Below, piece by piece: positions 34,575 to 46,900 of a stretch of 64,000 nucleotides of DNA. The position numbers and the translations under genes are program-made. The stretch covers positions 2,418,001 to 2,482,000 of the forward strand of contig CM018041.1 in NCBI GenBank assembly GCA_008638375.1, in the 5' to 3' direction. The stretch comes from Nyssa sinensis (Eukaryota > Streptophyta > Magnoliopsida > Cornales > Nyssaceae). The notes under the pieces were generated by a model that did not search any database, was not told where the DNA came from, and saw only the letters and a program-made list of their open reading frames with translations. Numbering within the stretch: position 1 is the first letter of the stretch; every line of letters starts with the position of its first letter.

Positions 34575-37462
34575 TTAATAAACTTTGAATTTCAAAAGTG
34601 GGTGCTGAAAAATGGAATTAATTGGGGCTAAAATTCTTGGTAATAGAGGTCATATGAGATCCAGTACTTGAAACATGCTACAAGGCACGGTTGGAAGGAA
34701 AGCTCTTGAGTGCTCGTTGTGAAATTGTCCATGATTTTAACAGTTACTTATTATTGTCATTGTGGTATAAGCATGGGTAGGCTTCGTAAGCAGATCTCTG
34801 CCACCATGCTAGATTGCAAAAAAGTTTGCGCTATAAATATGGAATTTGCAGGAGGACTGAGGTCTTAGACAAATAGTCAAGTATTCACTCTTTATGCAAT
34901 TAGCTTGAATGTATAAAGAAAAAAAGGATTTGTCATGATCTAAATAGTTTAGGGCAGGCCATGACTAATGACCATACTAGAACACAATCTACATAAGAAA
35001 TTCTTGTATGAATCGGGTTTATTGACCTGACTCATGAATTCTTTTAATTGCATCTTACCATGTAAGTAAGATGTTATTTTTATGTCTTTTAAAAGATAAA
35101 CAAGTAGTTCAAATGATACAATGCGATAGACCACTAATTTACACCCATCTTGCTCAGAATTCAGATCTGGTCCTGCTAATTTATACCCCAACCCTCCACA
35201 TGGGTGCATCTCTTGCCTTCCTAATTTCAGCATATCCTTTGACTTTGATATTTCCTTCATCTTGTGCCTCTAGCCACCTACTGAATCACAATAAACAGAA
35301 TCAACCCACAGATTAAATCAGAAAATGAAATGAAATAAAAAAAGACCAAATTAAATAAATCAGTCGCCAGTTGTAAAACGACACCTTTTATCCCCTCCTC
35401 ACCTTCTTCTTCTGCTTACATTTTGCATTCTGCTCTGCACGTAAAAGGCAAAAAACGTAAGTAAATGTTAATTTGGCCTGAATTCCAACAGTGCGAACGC
35501 AGGTTTCCACGGTTGGCAGCCGCAGGAACCACCACAAATGAGCCCTAGACGGCCGTCGTCTGTGTCCTGTCCTGTAATTAAAATCCATCTTTAAACCTCC
35601 ATCTACTGTCAAGCTACTCAATATACCTAACTATTGTAAAATGGAGGAAATATTTATAAATTCTGCCCCCAAAATAAAGTCATAATTACTGTACCGATGG
35701 TGAATTAACAAATAATTAGGAACACCATCATAGTTCCTATGGTTGATGTTTGTGTTGGGATTTGTTCTTCGGCAGCCCATCCTTTGCAACAGTATATTTG
35801 CAGAATTTCCAAACAATCAGAAGTTCACTGGAGATTAAATTAAATAAACTAAAATACAAAGTCAAATGAAAAGCTTCACACCCCAACCAAAATATAATTC
35901 AAAAATAAAACAAAACATTAGAAGAGAAAAGAAAACTAAGGTTATTTTATGGGTTCACAATTCGACCATGGTTCATCAGGTAAACAATAGACGTTGGAGT
36001 CAAAATTAACATAATATTGATCAGATCCAGGTTGGGTTCCAGGCTTTGTCCTCCAGTTTAGGACCACCTCCCCTCCTTCCCCACTGTATATTGGCCAGTT
36101 CCACTCACTGGATTCAACTAATGTTTCTGCCCTTTGCAGGCTCTGTGCGTCCTACAAGATTCACAGACCTAACTATTACAAAAAATAATTTTAAACCTAA
36201 ACTCGGGTGTCCCATTATCAGAACCAAGAAGTAAAAGACACCTTTGTCTCGTTAATTTTTGGTTAATAACGACTTCGTCTTCTTCTCCTCATAAAAATAA
36301 ATAAATAAATAAAACAAATTCATAACCATGGTGGTAAGTTATGTCATGACATTCCGACGGACCTAAAATCTTACCGTCTTCTTCACTTTCACTTGACACC
36401 AATCATAATGATACACAACTCATTATTGTCCATTGTCAAAACCTTCAAAAATCCTTTTATCTTCAAACACAACACGTTTAAAATCCCTCCTGCCAAGAAA
36501 TGGCACAACAAGACAAACCATGGAGAAGAATGAAAAAAAAGTCAGACTTAACCCCCCACATATCAATACGACGAAAAACAATTCATTTTTTGAACACGAA
36601 GCTGCCTATGATTTTATCAAGCCATCCCCTGTCAAACCAGGACCCAACAAAATTTTCATATTCTCTTCATCTTTGAACTCAATTTGATTAAAAGACCCAG
36701 ACCCATCGGAAAAACCAAGCTACCCAAAATAGCCCTACCATTAAAATGGTAAAAGACAACCATAAATTTACCTTGACATAAAATAAAAAGTAAAAAAAAA
36801 ATGTAGAAATTCAAAAAATCTCATTCCTACCGCCATTTTTACAAACTCCGGTGTGTCTACTCCAAACGTGGTTCACAGAATTCCTACAAAAATGGGTCAT
36901 TGCCCACTCCCAATCATTAGAACACCAATCTCTCAAAGATCTCCTCCCCACACTGCCACACCATAAAAAAATGGTGGAAAATTTTCTGAGTTTGTTTTTC
37001 AGAGACCTCTTCAGATCAGAATTTGCAGAATTATAAAATGATTAAACCTCTATCCAAATCAAATTACATACACCAACGCTAACCAAAAATTGATTAATAC
37101 AATGAAACATTACAGCCTTTACAGGATTCAACATACTCTTACCAAATTAAATAAAGCAAAGTGATTTAAATTCAAATATATTACACAATCCTGATTTTAT
37201 ACAAACAAAAAATAAAAACAAATTGAAGTTAAACATAAGTTTCTATTTTCCGTTGCACATTAACGTTCCAACTTTCTTGGAACACACTCTTTCCCATCTC
37301 CACAAGGAAAAGGAAAATAAGACTCACATTTAACCAGATTGCCGTCATCATGCACACCCCCTCAGAATTGGACTACAAGTCCAACCAAGACTGGCTCAAG
37401 TTACCTATTTACTATTCTAACAATGACGCCGAATCTCCCCTTCTCCGCAAGTCAATCATCCT
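34575..37462. other. Intergenic DNA between the CCT and ATX genes
   Basis: No gene is called. The only stretch of possible interest is a minus-strand open frame at 35942-36151 without a start codon, discussed as a finding. Other open frames have low-complexity or unrecognised products. Confidence 0.5.
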
Positions 37463-37465
37463 TAT

Positions 37466-37504
<39 letters not shown>

Positions 37505-37929
37505 ACTTTCATTGTATACATATACATATAAATCTTTACAACAATAAGTTGGTAAGAAAAATAATCATTGTTTTCTTTGTGGGTTATATATATTTTTATA
37601 TAATTGATATTATAAATTGCGTTTTGTCTTCGTCGACTCCGAGCAGTCAGAGCTTCGTCGAACACAGATCCCTATTTAGACAACTCTGCGATAGATTTTG
37701 CCACCCTTTTTTTATCAGAAATTCTTTATTGGCTTTGCCTACGTTTTCTTGGAATTGATTCTCATTCCCAATCTCTCTTGTTTGGTTGTTGGGAAAATAG
37801 TTTATTTTTCTTGCGTATGAAAGTTTTTGTGCCATTGAAATTAGGGTTTCTAATTAAGGGAATTAGAGTTTTGTTGTAAAATTGAGAGGTTTTTTGTGTT
37901 GGAGTGATCGGTGGCTGTAAGTATAGAAG
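37463..37929 (+). promoter_or_regulatory. Presumed promoter and leader of the ATX gene
   Basis: A (CT)n run at 37471-37502 and a TATA-like TATATATATTTTTATATAA at about 37586-37604 precede the start codon at 37930 by about 430 and 330 bp. The transcription start is not determined. Confidence 0.35.
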
Positions 37930-40900
37930 ATGATAATCAAACGCAATTTGAAATCGGTAATGCCGAATCTGAAGCGATGCAGAGTTAGTGACGCGGGTGG
38001 GGACGACGATGAGAGTGCGGGGAAATGGAAGAAGCGGAAGGCAAACGGCTATTTTCCTCTGCATCTGCTTGGAGAGGTTGCTGCCGGCTTAATTCCGTAC
38101 AGCGGCTACGGACTGCAATGCATATTAAACGGAGGAGACAAAGGTTTCGGAAGCATGGCAGCGGCGTCTTGGTGCACAGAGGTTTCGTGCTGCCCCGACG
38201 AGATGGAGTCGAAATCGAAAACCAAAGAGGGCGTGAAGGAGAGGTGTAATAGGGTGCCGGAAGCTCCACGTCCGCCGCTAGTGAGGACGTCACGAGGGCG
38301 AGTTCAGGTACTCCCTTCTCGATTCCATGATTCGGTTCTTGATAGCTGGAAGAAAGATAAGAGTAAATCTAGTGTTCGGGAATCGATTTTGGACCCGGAA
38401 TTCATTCCTAACAAGGAGAAATTCAACTTCAAAAACCCCAAAGTTCGAGGTCATATTGCAAATAGACAGCGCAATGAGGATAAATTTAGCTATCAGTGTA
38501 GTAAATTTTCCTCATTGTCAAAAGAAGATGAAGAATTCAGTTTTCAAACGTTTAAGAGTTTTGATATTAGGAAGTATTCCAGTCCTCCCATTTCACTAAC
38601 ATCACTCCATGAACCATTGGTTGATATCGAGAAGTATCCAAATGGGGAATTAGAAGAAGCTGTAGATTTGACCTGCATTGGTAAATTGTCAAAGGAATAT
38701 GTCAACAATAAAATTGGGTTGTACGGGCCCGAGGACTTTGTTTCTGGTGATATAGTTTGGGCGATGTCAGGGAAGAACTATCCTGCTTGGCCAGCCATCA
38801 TCCTTGATCCGACGACACAAGCACCCCAACAAGTTCTGAGTTATCGGGCTGCAAGTGCAGTATGCGTGATGTTCTTTGGTTACTTTGGAAATGGAACACA
38901 AAGGGTAAGAAATACTTGCTCTCTCAATTAACCCAAAAAAGTAATACTTACTATCTCTAGATTTTTTTGGTATATATAGACCTGTTGATGTGTAACTGTT
39001 TGTTTAGCAATAACATATGTATTTATTTGAGATTCTTTAATGTTGATGAGCAGGACTATGCTTGGGTTAAACGTGGGATGATATTTCCATTTGTAGATTG
39101 TGTAGACAGGTGTGTAATTGTTGGGGTAGTTTTACTTACATTTTAATTCTCTGTTAAAGAGAAATTTTGGGTCCGTGCTTAAATTTTTCTTAGTTCAGGT
39201 TTCAAGGGCAGACCTACTTAAATGATGGCAAGCCTGGCAATCTTCGCTCTGCAATAGAGGAGGCATTCCTGGCAGAACATGGCTTTACTGAGATGTTGAT
39301 GGTGGAAATCAATGTGGCAGCTGGGAATCCAGATTATCTTGAACCTTTTCCTAGGGAGGTCCAAGAGGCTACTGATTCCAATCAGGATCAGGAATACAAC
39401 TCCAGGAACCAAGCAAGTGCTCTAACACCCTGGCTTCACCCATTTCTTCCTTTAGTGTTTGGGTAACTTCAGGAATATATCAGTAACAATTCTTGGGAAT
39501 TATTTACTTATAAAAAAAAAAAAATTCTTGGGAATTATCAAATGAAATTCACACTGTTGAACTGGATTTGATGTAGGACCTTGGGAATCATTTTCTGATT
39601 TTTTTCCCATTACTGTAGGATTCTAATTTGCATATACGTAAAAGCTTTATCTTATGAAATGAAGCTTGGTCCTTTCTATAGTAGAGTTTGTCAAGTTTAT
39701 TTGTTTATTTTGTACAGGATTTATTCAGGAAGAAAGCGACACGGTTCTGTGAAGGCTGTGGATTGAGTTTTTCACTTAAAACTCCCAAGAAGATGAAGAT
39801 TGCAACCCCTGGAAACCGTCCTTTATGTAATTCTTGTGCTAGGGTTCGTAAAAATAAGTCTTATCCTGAGTTTCTTTATAGTAGTTTTCTGTAACAATGT
39901 CATTGAAGTTGTTTTACATGCTGGATGCTCTATATTCTTAAAGATTGCATGTGTTTTTATTGCAGTTAACAAAATTAAAACATAATTGTGGCATATGCAA
40001 GAAGATTTGGAATCATTCTGACAGTGGGAATTGGGTGAGCAACCTGCAATTAAACTATTTGATTATATGTGTGTGCATTTTATATATAATATAATATTTT
40101 TTGCCTCCTTGGAAATAACTTCTATCATATTTTTATTATTTTATAATTGGACTTCCCCACTGAATTAGGTCCGCTGTGTTGGTTGTAAAGTTTGGGTGCA
40201 TGCAGAATGTGACAAAATTTCCAGCAATCTTTTTAAGGTCTTCTCATCTTGCTCTATCTCCAACATCATTGTTCTTTTTAATGTACATGTCTAGATAAGT
40301 GAACTTTGAGAGAACATGAAATTAGCTGACTTGTTATGTCTCTTTAAGGATCCGGGGGCTACTGATTATTACTGTCCTGAATGCAAAGCCAAGTTTAATT
40401 TTGAATTATCAGATTCAGAAAACCGCCAGCCTAAAGTCAAGTAAGTCTGTGCTATCTATTTTATTGCAACTGCTTGTATAATATCCAACTCGTAATTAGA
40501 TGTCCTAATTCTGTTTGTCTAATGATGGTGGATGTCAATGCAGAAACAGCAAAAACAATGGTCAATTACTTCTGCCTGACAAGGTCATTGTTGTCTGCTC
40601 GGGCATGGAAGGCATATATTTTCCAAGCCTTCATTTGTAAGCAAATATATAACTTCACAAATTGTTATTTGCAATTTTTTTATTTAACTTATAGGATTGA
40701 AAAATTTGTGCAAATGTTTTCTGCTTTCATCTATCGTGCTCAATTTCTGTTTTACTCACTTTTTTTGTCTCGATAAAGTAAATTCATGATCTCTAGGTAT
40801 TATCAAAGTATTGATAATTAGATATTTAAACTACTCTAGTTATCACCAGAGTAACAAAATCCTCCAGTTAGCGCTAACTTTCCTAAATTTATGCTTCAGA

Positions 40901-43900
40901 AAAACAGTCATTAGAAAAATATTCATTTCAGGGTTGGTCAGAATATATATGCAGTTTTGTTGTTCATGCTGTCATATTAAGCTATTTTTTTATAATAGGC
41001 AATAAGAATTGAACCCTTGTTCCCAACCTCCTGTAGATGCCATACCAGCACTTTTGCCATTGTACTTGCATGGTTTTGGTCATATTAATGATGCTTTTTA
41101 CACTGTTGATTCAGTCAAATGTAATGTAAACTAGGGAAGCTAATGACCCTTGAAACTGAAATTTTACTTAATTAGTTGATGTAAATTACAGAAAACATAG
41201 TCCCAGTGACTATTGACATGAGGACATTACCGTATGTCATTTTCATCCTCTTATTTACTGAAACCTGGAGCTTCCATGGTTGACTGTCATTTTTCTTTGT
41301 AAAATTCTTAGGGCTCCATTTAGTTGGCTGGGTAATGAGGGAAAGAAGAAAAGAGAAGGAAATTTGATTTCTCTCATATTTTCTCTATTGCTAGAGTTAG
41401 ATACAAGAAGTTTCTCAAAAAATAGTCTAGAATCAGGAAAAAAAGAAAGAAAGAAATGACATGTAAAATTTAAAATTTCTTCATTGCTTTCCTCAAATTT
41501 TATTTTCCTTCTTTTTTTTAAACAAACAAGGAAAAAAATTTCCTTCCTGTTGTCTTTTGCTTTTCCTCATTAATCTGTGAACCGAACAGAGCCTTAAGGA
41601 TTGGAATGTATATTGAACTCATCATTTTCAAACCTCCATATAGTAATAGTAGTATAACAATTTATACTTGCATAAATATTTGTTTAGATGTTCATGCAGT
41701 TCCTTGGCCCTATGGCATTCTAAGAATTATTGCTCCCCCCCCCCCCCTCTCTCTCATGCGTGCGCTCTAATGGAGCCCTAGGTTATGCATTTTTCAAAAT
41801 ATTGGAGAACTTTACGTATGGAAAACTAAACTACCAATCAACAAAATAAGCCAATTCAAACAGAGAATAATGAGCAATACTAATCAGGCTGAAAATCAAG
41901 GATCAAAATTTCATTTCTGTTCTATCGAAATGGCCAAAACGTTTCCATTTCTTAATGAACTAAAGTGAAACACTAGTGGAATATCGAAATTCACATGTTT
42001 CCGTGGAAATATGCTGGAACTAATGGAAACATATCGAAACAATGAAAACATTTCTTTCGTATAAGCAATAATTTTAGAAATTGCTAAAATATAATATCTA
42101 TTTATTTTTCAAATGAAAGAATAGATTGAAGGACTAGGACCCAAAATCAAAAGAAGATATTTCTATTTTTTCCCAAAAATAGTAGACAAGGAAAAGTAGT
42201 GGTGGAAATAAAATGTAGATAAACAATTTATTTTAATATTTAGTTACTAATTATGATAGGTTTAAATTTCTATTTATTTTACTTATTATTTTCTATATAA
42301 CATGTCAAATTGTCTAATTCGTGGATATTAAGCAATATAAATTTATTATGTTTTGGACCTATGGTATTGTATTTAATTATAATAATTTTACATATTTTAT
42401 AACAAATATATAATAATTTCATATTACATAAAAAAATTAGCTCAATTTTTTTTCTGGTTTTTAATTAGTAAAGAGTTAATGACTAATTCACATGTACGTT
42501 TTTTTTATGGACGTGTGCCCTATAACATTTCTAATTAATTAATTAGACTATTTATTTTCACACATTCATATATTTTACTTTATATTTCAAAGTATTTCTA
42601 TACATTTTAATTTTTTTCATCGTTTCCACTATGTTTCCGAAATATTTCCATTTTCTGAGTGACCGAAACAATACTACAAAATGAAATTTTGATCCTTGCT
42701 GAAAATACTGAGCAAATTTCATCTATTAAACAACCACAATTCTTGAATTGTACCAGAAGAGTCCAATAAGAACAATTTGAATTAAGAAACTAAATTGAAG
42801 TCAACACGTTTGAGCAATGGGGAAACAAGATGAGACTCTAGGGATTATGGAACTAGAAAAAATGGTAGTGTCCTGACCATATTTGAAAGCAAGGAAATTA
42901 ACACCGGCTCCTATAAGAATATCAAATCAATGGGAAAAGAAAGGGAGGATGTGTGGGAACAAATTGGATTGTTATGGAGATCAAGTAGAAAAAGGTTAAA
43001 TCATAGTGGTAGGATAGTGTGCTCCGATAAGCAATGCGGAGAATATTTGCAGCCAACAATAGCCCAAGAAAGAATAAGAAGAAAGAGGGAAATGAAAACA
43101 GCGGCAGAAGAAGAATAAAAAGAAATAGTGGCAGCAGTAGAAGAAAAAGTTGAAGGAACCTGAGATGTGTGTGTTTTTTGGGGGGGGGGGGGGGGGGGGG
43201 GTTGGCGCAAAGGCGAGAGAGAGAGAGAGAGAGAGAGAGGACAGCAGGAGCACTGTAGGTTTTCTCCCTAACTTAAGAACATAGATGAGATATACTAATG
43301 TTTAAATTAAAAAAAAAAGGACCCAAAAAAAAAAAAAAAAAAATATTAAAACGGTAAGCTACATCACTCTCTCAGTTTGTGGTTTTAGCTCTCGTTTTTC
43401 TCTATGGTCTCTTTGCTTTAGTGAATCCAGGTGCATAAAAATCTGATTTCCACAATTATTTTATCTCAAATTCAGGAGTTGGATAATATCTGGGCTTTGG
43501 AATGTTTTGCGGAATTATGGAATGAATTAAAGGGTAGACACAATAATGCATGTCAGCATAAAGAAGAGAACTGCAATTGATAGCATTAATCTGATTAAAT
43601 TTTTGAAAATTTTGGAGTTCGAACTTATTGGCTTAAACTGTGCAAGTGCAGAAAAAATTTGGGAGTATATCGTAATTTCTTTGTGAAATGGCAGACACTA
43701 AAAGGATTGCAACAAGCCACAGATAATATGATATGAAAACCATTACCCTTCCTTTCACTTGCATCATTGTATAATTATTAAACTAGGTGATACAAAATTA
43801 CATATTTTAGGGTTCAATTAATATAGCCAATCAATATGAAATTCCATTAACATATCCTGATTTGTGCAAAGATTATTTTATTTTTGAGTTTGTACCCCGT

Positions 43901-46900
43901 AGCTTGCTTTTTTGGAAAAGCAAATCCAACTCTTTTTTGATAAACCACTTCTGTTGCAGGGTTGTGTGCAAGTGTGGGTCTTGTGGGACAGAAAAGCAGG
44001 CACTTAGTGAATGGGAGCGACATACAGGTTCAAAAGCGAAAAATTGGAAGACTAGTGTCAGGGTGAAAGGTTCCATGTTACCTCTGGATCAATGGGTTTG
44101 TACTTGAAGTTTGATCTTGTTCGTTTTTTCCATATTATTTATCTTCCATAAATTCTGCACTTGTGAAGATATATACAAATATCTGTTGTTTATGCTGATG
44201 AATTGCTTGTAGTTTAGTAACTAGTGATCACAAATTAAGAAATGTCTTCTTCTCAAATTGCAATTTCAGTGTGTAGTGTACTCCATAAATCATCGATTTA
44301 ATGCACCTCAGATCTGGTTTCACTATCTTGTATGATACATAATATCCAATTATTAGTGCCTATTTTGGCATTGAAGGCTTTAAGCATTAGATGATCCTTG
44401 AACTCACTTATCCGTAGTCTGAGAGTGAGTCAATAGAAGTACAAATTTTTTTAATCATTCCCTTCAGTGTTTTTAGTGCTTTTAATTGTTTATTGTCAAA
44501 AGAAAATACGGTGACAAACTAATGAATACAAAAATCCCAACCCAAAAAATAAGCGTCTAATCTATAATTCTATATTTCACTATCCAATTTTTCATCTACT
44601 TGATTTGTCTTAAAGAAAGTTTTTATATTAAATCTTTGTTGTTAGTGTTTTTTTTTTTAGTCTGGTTATAATATCTTTATTTTTAGTTTATTCACCAATA
44701 TTTTCAAAGACTTGATTATCTAAGGTCTTTCTGAGATCATGCAATCCGGATCTTGCTTGGCTTTTCTTCTTTTCTTCTCTTCCCTTGTCTCTTCCCCTTT
44801 CAACCCCCACCCCCTTTTTCTTTTCCCCTCTTCCCTTCTCTCCGTCTGTTGCTTGCTACTTTAGTGTTGTGTGCCTTTCTTAGAGGCTTTTTTTTCTAAG
44901 TAATGATATTAGAGTTTATGATAGAGTAAGAGGGGACGGCAGCTGCTGGTTTCTAGATTCTTTGGAATCTGTTATTCCTACATCTTTTCTTCTTTCATCT
45001 GTAAGTTGTCAAGGTGATTATCTTAATGATCAGATATGCTTCATCATATAGATCTTTTTCACTGCATGACAACTCGTCATACAGGTTATGCAGATAATTA
45101 ATAGAATCTTATTGATTTCACAGATGCTGCAGATAGCAGAGTATCATGCACGTAATCTTGTTTCTGTTAATTCTCTTAAACAACCTTCTTTAAAAGTAAG
45201 AAAGCAGAAGTTGCTTACTTTTTTGCAAGGTATACTCATTTTCTAAGCATAGAATTTACAACTTAATAAAATATTTCAGTTTGCTGCACCTGCAGCAGAA
45301 CCAATGAAGGAAATGACTTTGCAATGTATTTGTTTGACAGAGAAATATGAACCTGTTTTTGCCAAGTGGACAACAGAACGATGTGCAGTATGTAGATGGG
45401 TTGAAGATTGGGATTACAACAAGATTATTATCTGCAACAGGTATTGTCAATAAAGAGCGTCTTGTGGCTGGATAAAACCCGGTCTTGAAACACAAGTACA
45501 CAACATGTGGAAATATTAGTCTTGCACAGTAGTTCATGGCTGACCTGTGAATCCCCATAAGTTGCTTAGGTTATAATTATAATGTGGTGAAGCAATTTTG
45601 TACCATTCATTTGTGGACATATTCCTAACACTCCGAACCTTTTGCCAACTTATCTGGCAAGAAAAAGAAAATTTGATTGTTGCCTCGACGCTGTACTAAA
45701 ATTTGCAAGTTCTTTACTCTAATATGAAAAAATGTTATTGATCTCTGATACTTCTTTCAGATGTCAAATAGCTGTCCATCAAGAATGCTACGGAGCAAGA
45801 AATGTACGGGATTTCACTGCATGGGTTTGCCGAGCATGTGAGACACCTGATATCAAGCGGGAGTGTTGCCTCTGTCCTGTAAAAGGCACGATCACTACTC
45901 ACTAGACTGAATGAAATGTCATGAATTGCAAATGGTCTTTCACTGTTTCTATATCTGTGGTTTTAAAATAGATTAGTTTATTTTCTTGTATTGTTTCCTT
46001 TCTTTCTATCTATTAAAGAAGCTGATAAGATTTCTATCTACAAAATGCCATCTAAAGGACGATTTGTTTGTGGCATCAAGTGGAACAGTTTGATTACTCT
46101 ATATGTGCTGTATCTTCCCTTTTTTCTGTTTGAGCCTGTAATAGTGTAAACTAGACAGGTGGCATGTGCTATGCTCATGCTTCTTGCTTAGCACCTGTTC
46201 CTTATCTTTATCAGTCATTCTTTCATTTCTCAAAGTTGCAGATAATTGTGTGGGTAACAGGAGTGGTAGATTCATTCAATTTGAAATTATTGAAGAAAAG
46301 AAACCTTCTAGGAGGAAACTAACCTCATTTTATTAATGGGAGGAAGAATCATGGATGGTGTGGCTTCTATTAAGAAACATTTTGATTATGCTTTTGCCGA
46401 AAATTTGATTTTGGTGGTTTGCTATAGAGTTGTAGAGATAAAAGAACAATATGCCAGGGGCATTTAAGGAAAAGAAATTGGGTAATACCAAAAAGTGTCT
46501 CGCTTTCTATAACAATAAAAATTTATGTTACAAATGAATAACAAATTAATAATCCTGGTTTTCATCCCATGAATGATGATTTCAAGACTCCTTTTAGAAG
46601 CTTCTGTTGCCTTTCTGAGTTGAATTTCATAATTGAGTATAGAAACACAACATCATGTGTTTCAAGTTTATTTTCATTCATTGCCAATTTTTTTTTTCGA
46701 ATTTTAATGGTTGAATATCATAATTGAGTATAGACACACATGAAGTGTTTCATGTTTATTTTTATTCACCGCCATATTTTTTTATTTTTATTTTTTTCTG
46801 GAATATTAATGGTTGAATTATTCTTTCTTTAGGAGGTGCTTTGAAGCCTACTGATATCAATTCGTTGTGGGTTCACGTTACTTGTGCTTGGTTTCAACCG

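Larger units (their letters stand above)
40637..43959 (+). other. ATX intron 8, 3.3 kb
   Basis: GTAAGC..GCAG. It contains a Tourist-like MITE, an 802-bp hAT-type element, a poly-C run near 41736, a poly-G run (43179-43201) next to a (GA)n run, and no exon. Confidence 0.85.

Noticed and set aside
37985..38293. Minus-strand 102-codon frame and a plus-strand frame-shifted one (38025-38249) in ATX exon 1
   Set aside because: Both overlap the long plus-strand ATX reading frame and have no family features.
39359..39412. Alternative GT donor (GTCCAA) for ATX intron 3
   Set aside because: It keeps frame but would remove 18 residues that look family-like; the GC donor GCAAGT fits the consensus better. 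Not fully excluded.
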